DNA of 64,000 nucleotides, taken from Flavobacterium haoranii (lineage in GTDB: Bacteria > Bacteroidota > Bacteroidia > Flavobacteriales > Flavobacteriaceae). The notes beneath the pieces were generated by a model, which saw only the letters and a program-made list of their open reading frames with translations, made no database searches and was not told where the DNA came from. The first letter of the stretch is position 1. The number at the start of each line of letters is the position of its first letter. The translations under genes were made by a program, and so were the position numbers. The stretch covers positions 2,807,083 to 2,871,082 of the forward strand of contig NZ_CP045292.1 in NCBI RefSeq assembly GCF_009363055.1, written 5' to 3'. Of this stretch, positions 22,875-34,213 are shown piece after piece.

Positions 22875-23477
22875 ATGAATTTTACTAAATTTACACTTGT
22901 AATTTTTATTTTATGTGTCAATGTAGTTAAATCGCAAGATTTTGTTACTGATACTACCGCATTACCTTACTTACAAAAAGCCGAGTTTTCTTTATTAAGC
23001 TTGGGGGTTAATTATGAATTTCCGATATCTAAAGCATTGTCTTTGGATTCGGGGCTCGGCTTTTCTTCTGGGGCACATTTGCCTAAGGATGAAGTTAGAT
23101 TTCAAAAGAATTTGTTAAATCCCACCTTCTATTTGAAAACGGAATTGAAATATTATTACAACCGTTATGTTCGTGTGGCTAAAAAATTACCCACACGTAA
23201 TGGAGAGGGTAGTTATTTTGCACTTCAAAATAAATTTCTCACACAACGTTTGTTTGACCAAAAAACTCCTCTAAGTAATATGATGTTATATGAAGTGCAT
23301 TGGGGGATCCAACGTAATTTATACCCCAACCTTTTATTTAATGCACATGTAGGATTAGGGCATGCATCTGATTTTACAACGAAAGGTACTTCTTTTTATT
23401 CAGCTATTGGACTTAAAGTATCCTATGTTTTTTCAAGTAAGAAAATTACGAGAGATTCTTTTGAGAGGTTTTGGTGA
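22875..23477 (+). CDS. Probable outer-membrane beta-barrel protein, unknown function
   Basis: This 200-aa protein has a clear signal peptide (MNFTKFTLVIFILCVNVVKSQ) and alternating beta-strand-like segments (LSLLSLGVNYEFPI, FYLKTELKYYYNRY, SAIGLKVSYVF), as in small outer-membrane barrels. I do not recognise a specific family. A heptanucleotide array starts at its stop codon. The next gene is an OmpA-family protein on the same strand, but a separate promoter lies between them. Confidence 0.65.
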   Translation: MNFTKFTLVIFILCVNVVKSQDFVTDTTALPYLQKAEFSLLSLGVNYEFPISKALSLDSGLGFSSGAHLPKDEVRFQKNLLNPTFYLKTELKYYYNRYVRVAKKLPTRNGEGSYFALQNKFLTQRLFDQKTPLSNMMLYEVHWGIQRNLYPNLLFNAHVGLGHASDFTTKGTSFYSAIGLKVSYVFSSKKITRDSFERFW

Positions 23478-23496
23478 TGGGTGATGGGTGATGGTT
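23474..23496. repeat. GGGTGAT heptanucleotide array
   Basis: About three units of a seven-base repeat (GGGTGAT) begin at the TGA stop of the preceding gene. The same unit forms a longer array directly after the UpxY-like gene (37631-37688). Confidence 0.75.
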
Positions 23497-23556
23497 AAGA
23501 AAAAGTTCTTTTTTGTTTAATTTTTAATAAGTTGTTAACCATATTAAAAAAAATAT

Positions 23557-23565
23557 TAATTTTGC
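23557..23565 (+). promoter_or_regulatory. Promoter -7 element of the OmpA-family gene
   Basis: TAATTTTGC matches TAnnTTTG and lies 27 bp before the ATG at 23593. Confidence 0.5.
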
Positions 23566-23592
23566 TAACTATAAAAAAATAATATCATTCTT

Positions 23593-25038
23593 ATGAATTT
23601 GTTAAAAAAGTATTTTGTTTTTGCTTTTCTTTTTGTTTTGACTGCTGGATTATCGCAAGAAAAAAGAGATTCAGATAAAAAAGAGCCTGTTGAAAAGGAT
23701 GCTAAAAATAAAAGGGTTGATAAAAGTGATTCTGAAAAAAGAGATTCTGTTTACATTCCAAATAAGGTAATTAACAAGACGGTTTCTGATACGGTGCATC
23801 CTAAAGATCGTGAAAAAAACTACAATCGCTGGTCAGTTAATTTAAATGTGGGTACTAATATAGGTATTCGTCCTTTTACGGATGGCTATTACGCTACTAC
23901 TCCTAATTATTTTACCAAACCGGAGTTCAATCATTTTGATTTGAATGTTCGTAGAATGTTCAATACCAAGTTTGGGGTAATGTGGGATTTTGGATATGAT
24001 AACTTTAATGCTGATTCGGGAAGTCCTGATTTTAGTAACAATATGTATCGTACCAGTTTTCAAGGGGTGATGAATATTCATCGTGCCTTTAATTGGGAAG
24101 AATTTACGGAAACTTTTGGTTTGCAAATACATTTAGGTCCCGGTTTTTCATTTTTAGAAGGGCCAGGTACTTCGACTTTTAATAATTATGATAATATATT
24201 CAGTTTTTTGGCGGGAGCTACAGCAATGATTAAAGTTTCCGATCGTTTAGCTTTTAATTTAGATTATACGATGACAACTAATTATACGCATCATTTGGCT
24301 TTAGATGGTATGTCGCAAGTAGATCCAAGTTTAAGTAGAACCGGTTTGGTACATTCAACAACTTTAGGGTTAACTTTATATTTAGGAAGAAAAGAACGTC
24401 ATGCCGATTGGTATTGGGAAAATTTATATGTTAAAGACGAATATCAAGATTTGTTAGCGCGAGTTGAAGAACTCGAAACAATGATGAATGATACCGATAG
24501 AGATGGAGTGCCTGATTATTTAGATGCAGAAAATAACACTATAGCAGGTGTTGCTGTAGATACCAAAGGTCGTGCTATTGATTTAAATAATAATGGGGTG
24601 CCAGACGAGTTAGAGCGTTATATCAATAATAAGTATGGCGATATGCAAACGGTAATTAATAATATGGCTTCAGGGGAGTATTCAAGTGCTCAAATGAAAC
24701 AAATGATTAATGGTCAGTATGTGAATGTATTTTTCGATTTTGATGAAACTAGAATTACAACGGGTACTATCTCGGCAATTAATTTCTTAATTAAGTATTT
24801 AAATGCAAATCCAGATTCAAAAGCTGAGGTTATTGGATATGCTGATGAAATGGGGGATGCAAATTATAATATAGCTCTCTCTAGAAAAAGAGCGCAACGT
24901 GTTATGGAGATGATTGTTCGTTCTGGAATTGATCCTAATCGTTTGAAATTAGTGGTTAAAGGAGAAGATAATTCAGTACCTAAAGATTCTAAGTTAGCAA
25001 GACAATTAGTAAGACGAGTTGCCTTTAAAGTTGATTAA
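23593..25038 (+). CDS. OmpA family outer-membrane protein
   Basis: This 481-aa protein has a signal peptide (ending near GLSQ), a charged Lys/Asp/Glu-rich linker (residues 22-70), an N-terminal barrel-like domain, a short calcium-type motif DTDRDGVPDYLDAENN, and a C-terminal OmpA peptidoglycan-binding domain (FFDFDETRITTGT; NIALSRKRAQRV). The likely role is linking the outer membrane to peptidoglycan. It has its own -7 element and a strong terminator, so it appears to be monocistronic. Confidence 0.9.
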   Translation: MNLLKKYFVFAFLFVLTAGLSQEKRDSDKKEPVEKDAKNKRVDKSDSEKRDSVYIPNKVINKTVSDTVHPKDREKNYNRWSVNLNVGTNIGIRPFTDGYYATTPNYFTKPEFNHFDLNVRRMFNTKFGVMWDFGYDNFNADSGSPDFSNNMYRTSFQGVMNIHRAFNWEEFTETFGLQIHLGPGFSFLEGPGTSTFNNYDNIFSFLAGATAMIKVSDRLAFNLDYTMTTNYTHHLALDGMSQVDPSLSRTGLVHSTTLGLTLYLGRKERHADWYWENLYVKDEYQDLLARVEELETMMNDTDRDGVPDYLDAENNTIAGVAVDTKGRAIDLNNNGVPDELERYINNKYGDMQTVINNMASGEYSSAQMKQMINGQYVNVFFDFDETRITTGTISAINFLIKYLNANPDSKAEVIGYADEMGDANYNIALSRKRAQRVMEMIVRSGIDPNRLKLVVKGEDNSVPKDSKLARQLVRRVAFKVD

Positions 25039-25060
25039 TTAATAAAATAAAGTCTTATAA

Positions 25061-25090
25061 GGCCTGTAAGTTGATTACAGGTCTTTTTTT
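25061..25090 (+). terminator. Intrinsic terminator after the OmpA-family gene
   Basis: CCTGTAA (25063-25069) pairs with TTACAGG (25075-25081), five-base loop, followed within two bases by an eight-T run. Confidence 0.88.
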
Positions 25091-25095
25091 TGTGC

Positions 25096-25103
25096 TATTT
25101 TTG
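25096..25103 (+). promoter_or_regulatory. Promoter -7 element of the TPR regulator gene
   Basis: TATTTTTG fits TAnnTTTG and lies 50 bp before the ATG at 25154, just after the preceding terminator. Confidence 0.4.
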
Positions 25104-25153
25104 TACTAATTGAAATATTTTTCTAATTTCAATGTGTTACTTTCTTCAATACT

Positions 25154-26979
25154 ATGAAAAAAAATATTATTTTACTTTTTTTATTATTTGCAATTTTATC
25201 TTGGAGTCAATCTAGAAAAGCTTATGATCGCTTATTTCATTCCTTTTCAAAAGTTCAGTTTTCAAACCCCGAACTTTCAAAACAATATTTAGATTCCATA
25301 TTGGTATTGCCAAAACTACCCGATAGTCTCGTAAGCAAAACCCAAAATGATATAGGAATTTATCATGCTTTGGTAGGGGATTATGATAACGCGCTTTTGC
25401 ATTTTGTTAAAGCGTATAATACTGAATCATCTCATAATAAGCAATCAAAAGCCAATATCTTATGTAATATAGCCAATACACAAAAGTTGTTTGGTAAATT
25501 TGATTTGGCTCTTCAAAATTTAGATTTAGCTAAAAAATTATATACTGCTTTAGATGATGAAAAAAACATTTTAAAAGTAGAAAGTGAAAAATCGGCTGTT
25601 TATTATGCCAAATCGAATTATAATAAAGCACTAGAACTATCAACCGAATTGTTGCCTAAATTAGAAAAATTGGGTGACAGGCGTTTGTATAATATTCAAT
25701 TGTTACGTCAAGCTAATATTCAATTCAATATTGGGGATTATGAAGGGGCAATAACAAATTATAAATTGGTATTGCCTTTTTTAGTATTAATGAAGCTAAC
25801 AATTTGCAAAACAAGTATGTGGCATTAATGAATATAGGAGAAAGTTATGCCGAATTAAATCGTAAAGAAGCTATAGGTTATTTCAATCAATCTTTGAAAG
25901 GGTTTCGTGAAATTACAGACAAAAGAAATGAACATTTTTGTTTGAGTCGTATTGGAAAATATTATTATAGAAATGGAAATTTTAGAAATGCTTTATCCTA
26001 TCTAAAAACATCATTTGATTATTTATATACAAATCTACCTCATTTATCTTTAGAGGTCTATACGTATTATGTTGGTTGTCACTTACAATTAAACAATTAT
26101 ACTGCTTTAAACGAGATTTTAAAATATAACACTTCCGAGATGTTAGTGGAAGCAAATTCACAAGAAAAAATATTTTATTTTGAAACCTTAGCTCTGTATT
26201 ATGATAAAGTTGGAGATGCCAAGAATCATTTTGATGTACTCAAAAAAATCCAAAAATTGTATCACGACCGAGATAAAAACAATTCATTTGAGGCTTTACA
26301 AAAAAAATTAAACCTGTATGAATTAAATACCACCATCGATAAAAATAAAAATTTAGAATTACAAGTTTCCAATTTAAAGCTACAAAATGCAGTGGTGTTG
26401 GTTTCAATATTACTATTAGTTTTGTTGATTGTGTTTTTAATAGATAAACAAAGAAAGAAAAACAAAATACAGCAATTAATTTTAGCACAATTAGAACAAG
26501 AAAAGATGTTACATGAAAAACGGGCTAAATTAAAAGAAGTTGAATTGCAATACAAAACCGAAATAACGCAAACCAAAGAACGAGAATTAACCGCGTTACA
26601 ATTAAAAATTCATCAAGTAAAAGAAAAAATTTTGGACTATTTATCTGTTAATGAATTTCAATTGGATAAAAAGATTTTGTCTAAAATTACCAAACAAATA
26701 GTTCGTCATTTTGACAACGATGATTATTGGAAAGAATTTCAGTTAAAGTTTGCTAATATGCATCCTGATTTTATTGCTACTATAAAATCAAAGTATCCTA
26801 ATTTAACCAAAAAAGATATTGATTTTTTAATTTTAATCAAATTAAATTTAAGTAATAAAGAAATGGCAACCTTAATTAATATCTCTTATGAAAGTGTTAT
26901 TAGTAAGCGATATTTACTTCGTAAGAAAATGAGCTTTTCTTCTGATAATGAATTAGTTGAATTTTTACATATCATGTAA
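25154..26979 (+). CDS. TPR-repeat, membrane-anchored HTH regulator (frameshifted)
   Basis: The reconstructed 608-aa protein has a signal/anchor sequence, tetratricopeptide repeats over about residues 30-400, a single membrane helix (VVLVSILLLVLLIVFLI), a coiled coil rich in Glu/Lys/Gln, and a C-terminal LuxR-like helix-turn-helix (KKDIDFLILIKLNLSNKEMA). This layout is common in Bacteroidota as a membrane-bound transcription regulator, with the DNA-binding end in the cytoplasm. The frame breaks at 25777-25782: six T's where seven restore PFFSINEANNLQNKYVAL. It precedes a giant T9SS cargo gene, so regulation of surface proteins is possible but unproven. Confidence 0.82.
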
Positions 26980-27019
26980 AATCTATATTTTTTCTATATA
27001 GTAAAACAAAGCAATATAT

Positions 27020-27028
27020 TATATTTGC
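27020..27028 (+). promoter_or_regulatory. Promoter -7 element of the tandem-repeat surface protein gene
   Basis: TATATTTGC is a full match to the Bacteroidota -7 element, 21 bp before the ATG at 27050. Confidence 0.55.
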
Positions 27029-27049
27029 ACAAATTTTAATTTTTAAATT

Positions 27050-30000
27050 ATGAAAAATTTATTACAATTAACTTACTTTAAGAAAGTTTTCTTTTCCATT
27101 TCCTTTCTTTTCTTGGCGTTTGTGGGTTTTTCTCAAACATCAACTTTTTATGATTTTAATACTCCAGGTGATTTATCAGAGTTTTTTACAAGAGGGAACA
27201 CAAACACAACTAATATCACACAATCTACAAATACAGGTTTAGGCTCAACAGGTGCTGTTAATATTGGTAATGCATCAGCATATGAAGTTTACACTACTAA
27301 ACAAGGGTATTCTAATGGAGGTATAGGTTCGGTATATGAATTTTCTACTTTTATTAAAAGTGAATATAATTCAGGATATAGTGCTATTGGATTTACATCT
27401 GTTTCGGCTCAACCTCATGCTAATAGTGGTAATCCAGCAGTTTGTTTGGGTGTTTCTGTACACGGAGGTGGGTTTATTTTTTACAATAATTCTACAGCAG
27501 ATTATGGTGATTGGCAATATGGAGGTGTTGTAAATGCGAGCATTTTTGACTTGTTAAACTATGGTTCGCCAGATAAATGGTATAAAATAGTATTAAAAAT
27601 TACAGCTCAAGCTAACAGTGCTTATCATTTGCGATTAGAAATTTGGCCTTCTGATGCATCAGGTAATTTACTTTACGGTAGTGCTTCTGCTGTACAAGAG
27701 CGTACTTTTACCAACACTTCAATCGCAAATTCATCTGTATTGTATTCTTATTTCGGATTTGGTGGGTATAGAGTTTCTAATTTCGATAATTACAGTATGA
27801 ATTTACAAGGATCTACTGTTATTGAACAAGGAGCTCCAGTAGTTGTAAATGGTACAGCTGTATTAAGTCCAGTTTTAAATAATTCAATTGATATTGAAGG
27901 TAGTGTAACAGATGACAGACAGGATCCCGTAACTGAAAGAGGTTTTGTTTGGAACACAACGGGTAATCCAACCATCAATGATCAAAAAATAGTTTATGGT
28001 AGTGGCCAAGGAAACTTCACAGGAACAATTAATAATTTAGCATCGGGTACCTATTACCTAAGAGCTTTTGCTACCAATTCAGCTGGTTCAAGTTATGGTA
28101 ATGAACAAACAGTTATTGTGCCTACACAACCAAGTACCATCTCTGTAGTTGAATCTATTAATGATTTTGTAAAAACTTGTGCTTCTTTACCTTCAGAGTC
28201 TCAAACTTTTTCAGTTTCAGGTTCTAACTTGTCATCTGCCATTGAGATAGGTTCTGTAACTGGTCTTGAATATTCATTAAACGGTACAACATATCAAAAT
28301 ACATTAACTTTAAACCCTGTTTCTGGATCGGTTGCTGCTACAACAGTTTATGTACGTATGACAGCTACTCAAATAAGTGGATTCACGGATTATATTTCAA
28401 TTAGCGCAACAGGAGCATTAGGTTATTCTATTGCTGCTAATGGAACTTACACGGCTTCATTCTCTGTTGATACACAGCCAACTGTTGTAAATAGTCAGGT
28501 TTGTAAGGATACATCTTCAGAGACCATTAGTTTTACAACTATTGGAAGTGATTTTTCTATTCAGTGGTACAGCAATACTACAAATAGTTACACAGGAGCT
28601 ACTTTAATTTCAGGAGCTACTAGTAATTCATTATCCTTACCAACTAATATCGTTGGTACAAAATATTATTTTGCAAAATTAACTGCAAATTCGGGATCTT
28701 GTAATGTAGATACTCAAGTGGTGTCTCAAACGGTAATACAAAATATTAGTAATATCGGTTGGATTTCAGGAACAATAGATTTAGCATCAGATGCTACTAC
28801 AACTACTTATACCATTCCTGTAGTTAGTGGTGCTACGAGTTATGTTTGGAACTTACCTTCGGGTATGACCAGACAGTCACAAACAGGTAATTCTATCACA
28901 GTTGCCATTGCAGAGTCTTTTACAAGTGGAACTGTATCGGTTTATGCACAAAATGATTGTGGAGTAACAGCTACACGTTCGTTTTATTCTACCAAGTTAA
29001 CAGGAGGAATTTCTTTTAGTGTAAGTGGAGCTCCAGTTATTTGTACAAATGCAACGGCCACCTATACAGCTACAACTATAGCTAACGGAGTTTATTCTTG
29101 GACAGTTCCTGCAGGAATGACTATAGTATCAGGGCAAGGAACAAATGAAATTTCGGTTTCAACTGATGCAAGTTTTTCTTCAGGAAATATAAAAGCCACT
29201 TGTGCAACGTCACAATATACTTATCAAAGTAATTATGCTGTTTCTGGAGTTGCTTTACCATCTGCTATTACAGGACCTTCTAATTTATGTGGATTAACAA
29301 CAGCTACTTATTCTGTTACAAATGTACCAGGTACAACGTATATATGGAGTTTACCAGAAGGTATGGTTGTTTCAGGGGCAAACAATACATCCTCAATAAA
29401 CGTAACTATCTCAGGAAGTGTAAGCGGCACAATATCTGTTCAAGCACAAAACAGTTGTGGGTTAAGTACTCCTAGATATTTAGCTGTAAATTCAGCACCA
29501 ATTGTTGGTGGAATTAATGGGGTAAATCGTGTCTGTGGAGCGGTACAAGTTACATTAGATAATCAGGGGAATGTGGTTTCAAATTCGGCATTAAATAGTT
29601 ATACTTACAGTGTTGCTGCTGTTGCTGGGGCTGATTCTTATTTGTGGACGGTTCCAACGGGTGCTACTATAGAAAGTGGACAAGGTACTAATAGCATAAC
29701 GATAAGTTATGATTTGGTTAGTTTCGAATCGGGTAATATTACGGTTCAAGCAGTAAATTCAAGTTGTGGTTCTGGCCCAATTCGTAGTTTAACTGTAAGC
29801 GCTGTTACAGGTGCTATTTCGGGTCCAACAAATTTGTGTGGCCTTACAAGTGTTTCATATAGTGTTCCATCGGATATAGGTACTGATTTTGTATGGACAT
29901 TACCCGAAGGGATGAGTGTTTCCAATGGTGCTGGTACTTCTTCTATTTCTGTTTTAGTAGCGCATCCAGTAAATAATAGTATTCCTGTAAGCGTTCAATT

Positions 30001-32022
30001 TGCTACAGCCTGTGGTGGAACAAGAACTTTATCATTAGGGGTTAGTTGTTCTGATTATACGAATCTTATTCCATCTTATTGTAATTCAAGTTCAGTGAGT
30101 CCATCTCAATGGGTAGATGCTCAGTCTATTTCTGGAGCTACAGGATATAAATTTAATATTTACACATCTACAGGTGTTTTTATTACAGCTATTGAAAGGT
30201 CTACTTACTTTTTCAGGTTTTCACAGATGAATTTCACTTATGGAGCCACATATCAAGTAGGGGTTCAGGTGAAACAAGGCGAAGTATATGGCGCAGAGGG
30301 GTCTAGATGTAATATTACCTTAAGTCAGCTACCGACAACAACACTAGTAAGTGCTATGTGTAATTCAAGTTCAGTGAGTCCATCTCAATGGGTAGATGCT
30401 CAGTCTATTTCTGGAGCTACAGGATATAAATTTAATATTTACACATCTACAGGTGTTTTTATTACAGCTATTGAAAGGTCTACTTACTTTTTCAGGTTTT
30501 CACAGATGAATTTCACTTATGGAGCCACATATCAAGTAGGGGTTCAGGTTAAGCAAGGCGAAGTATATGGCGCAGAGGGGTCTAGATGTAATATTACCTT
30601 AAGTCAGCTACCGACAACAACACTAGTAAGTGCTATGTGTAATTCAAGTTCAGTGAGTCCATCACAATGGATAGATGCACAACCTATTTCAGGGCAACAG
30701 GATATCGTTTTAATATCTACACATCATCAGGAGAATTTATTACTACTATTGATAGGTCAATTTACTTCTTTAGATTTTCACAAATGAACTTTAGCTATGG
30801 AACTACATATCAAGTAGGAGTTCAGGTGAAACAAGGAGAAGTATACGGTAATGAGGGATCGAGATGTAATGTTACATTAAGTGAACTACCAACAACAACA
30901 CTTGTAACTTCTATGTGTGGATCAACTTCAGTTAGCCCATCACAATGGATAGATGCACAACCTATTTCAGGGGCTACAGGATATCGTTTTAATATCTACA
31001 CATCATCAGGAGAATTTATTACTACTATTGATAGGTCAATTTACTTCTTTAGATTTTCACAAATGAACTTTAGCTATGGAACTACATATCAAGTAGGAGT
31101 TCAGGTGAAACAAGGAGAAGTATACGGTAATGAGGGATCGAGATGTAATGTTACATTAAGTGAACTACCAACAACAACACTTGTAACTTCTATGTGTGGA
31201 TCAACTTCAGTTAGCCCATCACAATGGATAGATGCACAACCTATTTCAGGGGCTACAGGATATCGATTTAATATCTACACATCATCAGGAGAATTTATTA
31301 CTGCTATTGATAGGTCAATTTACTTCTTTAGATTTTCACAAATGAACTTTAGCTATGGAACTACATATCAAGTAGGAGTTCAGGCTAAACAAGGATTAGT
31401 TTATGGAACTGAAGGATCGAGATGCACCATTACATTAAGTGGTCCGCCAACAACATCAATCGAAAGTGCACAATGTGGAACTAGTATATTATATACTGAT
31501 GCTATATATGCGGTTTCTGTATCTGACGCTACGGGATATAAATTCAATTTTTACAACCAAGCTGGGACAACGTTAGTTACATCGTTTGAAAGTGCTACGA
31601 ATTGGTTTAGTTTTTCACAATTAACGGGTTATACATTTGATACAACATATCAAGTTAGAGTACAAGTGATAAGAGGAACAGAATATGGAGTAGAAGGAAC
31701 AGCTTGTTCAATTACGGTACTTACAGACGCACCAGCACGTGCTTTATCAAATCAAGACGAAATCAAGACAAGTATGGTTTCGGAATTCAAGGCGTATCCA
31801 AATCCATTTACTACCACATTTAGCATTACACCAATGGAACGAGAAACGGCAACGTTATTCTATCAAGTGTATGATGTAACCGGAAAAATGATGGAGAGCC
31901 GTTCGGTAGAGGCGAATGAAATCACAAACCATACCATTGGAGAACAATATCCAGCAGGAATGTATTTAGTGATAGTACGTCAAGGCGCTAACACACAAAC
32001 TTTTAAAATGGTTAAGCAATAA
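27050..32022 (+). CDS. Giant T9SS type A surface protein with 93-aa tandem repeats (frameshifted)
   Basis: The reconstructed 1,657-aa protein has a signal peptide (ending near GFSQ), an N-terminal beta-sandwich-like region (residues 30-250), a fibronectin-like segment with TERGFVWNT, several PKD-like modules (YVWNLPSGM, YIWSLPEGM), five tandem 93-aa repeats plus a diverged sixth (30080-31750; key residues CxSxSVSPSQW, YFFRFSQMNF, GSRC), and a type A sorting domain (YPNPFTTTFS, GMYLVIVRQG). One base is missing at 30692-30694 (GGG where the sister repeats have GGGG), which splits the frame. The repeat architecture and sorting domain indicate a secreted, surface-attached adhesin-like protein. 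Confidence 0.87.
30080..31473 (+). repeat. Five tandem 279-bp coding repeats
   Basis: Unit starts (TGT codon) fall at 30080, 30359, 30638, 30916 and 31195, with a diverged sixth unit starting at 31474. Every interval is 279 bp except 30638 to 30916, which is 278 and holds the frameshift. Units 1 and 2 are almost identical. Unit 3 starts like them and then switches to the sequence of units 4 and 5, so two subfamilies meet inside unit 3. Confidence 0.95.
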
Positions 32023-32045
32023 TTATATTTCATAGTTTTACTCTG

Positions 32046-32081
32046 AAAACCGTCTCAAATCAATTTGAGGCGGTTTTTTTG
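32046..32081 (+). terminator. Intrinsic terminator after the tandem-repeat protein gene
   Basis: AACCGTCTCAAAT and ATTTGAGGCGGTT form a long stem with a two-base loop and one G:T-type mismatch, followed by a run of T's. Confidence 0.88.
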
Positions 32082-32102
32082 TTAAAATAATTATAAAAAT
32101 TG

Positions 32103-32110
32103 TAGATTTG
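32103..32110 (+). promoter_or_regulatory. Candidate promoter -7 element of glmS
   Basis: TAGATTTG fits TAnnTTTG, 49 bp before the glmS ATG at 32160 and just after the preceding terminator. The -33 box is unclear. Confidence 0.4.
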
Positions 32111-32159
32111 TTACTTAATAAGTTGTTATATAGAATTAATAAAATTATACCATATAGTT

Positions 32160-34006
32160 ATGTGTGGAATTGTAGGATATATAGGCAAAAGAGATGCTTA
32201 TTCTGTAATTATTAAAGGATTACACCGTTTAGAATATAGAGGTTATGATAGTGCAGGTATCGTCTTATATGATGGTAACGAATTAAAATTATCTAAAACT
32301 AAAGGTAAGGTATCTGATTTAGAAGCAAAAGCGCAAGAAGAAAATACAACAATTGGTAAAATAGGTATGGGGCATACGCGTTGGGCTACTCATGGTGTGC
32401 CTAATGATGTTAATTCGCATCCTCATTTTTCAAACTCTGGAAAATTAGTAATTATTCATAATGGAATTATTGAAAATTACGAACCTTTAAAACAAGAATT
32501 AATCAAAAGAGGTTATGCTTTTAAATCGGATACAGATACTGAAGTATTGGTTAACTTGATTGAAGAAGTTAAGAAAAAAGAAAATTGTAAGTTAGGTCAT
32601 GCGGTTCAAATTGCATTAAACCAAGTTATTGGTGCTTATGCAATTGCAGTAATTGATGTTGAAAAACCTGATGAAATTATAGTAGCACGTTTAGGAAGTC
32701 CACTAGCAATTGGAATTGGAGAAGAAGAATTTTTTATTGCTTCTGATGCAACACCTTTTATCGAGTATACGTCAAATGCTATTTATTTAGAAGATGAAGA
32801 AATGGCAATTGTGCGTTTACACAAACCATTAAAAGTTAGAAAAATTAAAGACGATTCTTTGGTTGACCCTTATATTCAAGAGCTTCAATTAAACTTGGAG
32901 CAAATTGAAAAAGGTGGTTACGATCATTTTATGATGAAAGAAATCTATGAGCAACCAAGTGTAATCAAAGATACTTATAGAGGAAGACTTTTGGCTAATA
33001 TAGGTATTGTACAAATGTCGGGTGTAGAAGATAATTTGGAAAAATTCTTAAATGCTAAACGAATCTTGGTTGTGGCATGTGGAACTTCATGGCATGCTGG
33101 ATTGGTAGCCGAATATATTATCGAAGAATTTTCAAGAATTCCTGTTGAAGTAGAATACGCATCTGAATTCCGATATAGAAATCCTATTATTAATAAAGAT
33201 GATGTGGTAATTGCAATTTCTCAATCTGGTGAAACTGCTGATACTCTTGCCGCTATTAAGTTGGCTAAAGAAAATGGAGCATTTGTATTTGGAGTTTGTA
33301 ATGTGGTTGGTTCTTCCATTTCTCGTGAAACTCATGCAGGAGCTTATACACACGCTGGACCAGAAATTGGAGTGGCATCAACAAAAGCATTTACTACGCA
33401 AATTACAATTCTTACTTTGTTAGCACTTCGTTTGGCTAAAGCTAAAGGAACTTTAAGTAATTCTGATTACCAACGTTATTTGCTTGAATTAGAGTTGATA
33501 CCTGAAAAAGTTGAAGAAGCATTATTAACAAATGATATTGCTAAAAAATTGCCGAAATTTACAAAGACGCATCGAATTGCTTATATTTAGGTAGAGGATA
33601 TAATTTCCCAGTAGCTTTAGAAGGAGCTTTGAAATTAAAAGAGATCTCTTATATTCATGCAGAAGGGTATCCAGCAGCAGAAATGAAGCACGGGCCAATT
33701 GCTTTAATTGATGAATCTATGCCAGTAATTGTAATTGCTCCAAACAAAGGACATTACGATAAAGTGGTAAGTAATATTCAAGAAATAAAATCAAGAAGCG
33801 GAAAAATTATTGCCGTAGTTACTAAAGGAGATACGCAGGTAAAAGCTTTAGCCGACCACGTAATTGAAATTCCAGAAACAAATGAACCATTTACGCCATT
33901 ATTAACTACAATTCCGTTACAATTATTATCGTATCATATTGCAGTTTTAAGAGGTTGTAATGTTGATCAACCAAGAAATTTAGCAAAATCAGTTACTGTT
34001 GAATAA
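32160..34006 (+). CDS. glmS: Glutamine--fructose-6-phosphate aminotransferase (isomerizing) (frameshifted)
   Basis: The reconstructed 615-aa enzyme makes glucosamine-6-phosphate from fructose-6-phosphate and glutamine, the first step to UDP-GlcNAc. The N-terminal glutaminase begins MCGIVGYIG with catalytic Cys2. Two SIS domains follow ([21 protein letters not shown]), and the C-terminal region has [17 protein letters not shown] and ends KSVTVE. The frame breaks at 33543-33548: six A's where seven restore [13 protein letters not shown]. The enzyme is normally essential, so a base lost in sequencing is much more likely than a real mutation. It supplies precursor for the glycan locus that follows. 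Confidence 0.94.
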
Positions 34007-34213
34007 ATTTTTTATAAAGAAATCAAAAAAGTATTAGATTTTAAAAACATAATTTCCTATAAAAGAAATGCATAATGTAAGTAATTGCTAGATTTATTTA
34101 ATTTATGTTTTGTTAATTAAATTTAATTTCTTGAATTTTGATTATTTTTGATACGTTTGTTTCTAAATTGTTATAATAAGTAAGGGATATTAAATCCCAT
34201 TACTTGTTTTGTT

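Noticed and set aside
30080..31473. CRISPR-like regular repeats
   Set aside because: The period is 279 bp, the repeats are coding and there are no spacers or cas genes.
33543..33629. Programmed frameshift or split glmS
   Set aside because: One A added to a six-A run restores the full conserved enzyme, and the same type of break occurs in many unrelated genes, so a sequence error is simpler.
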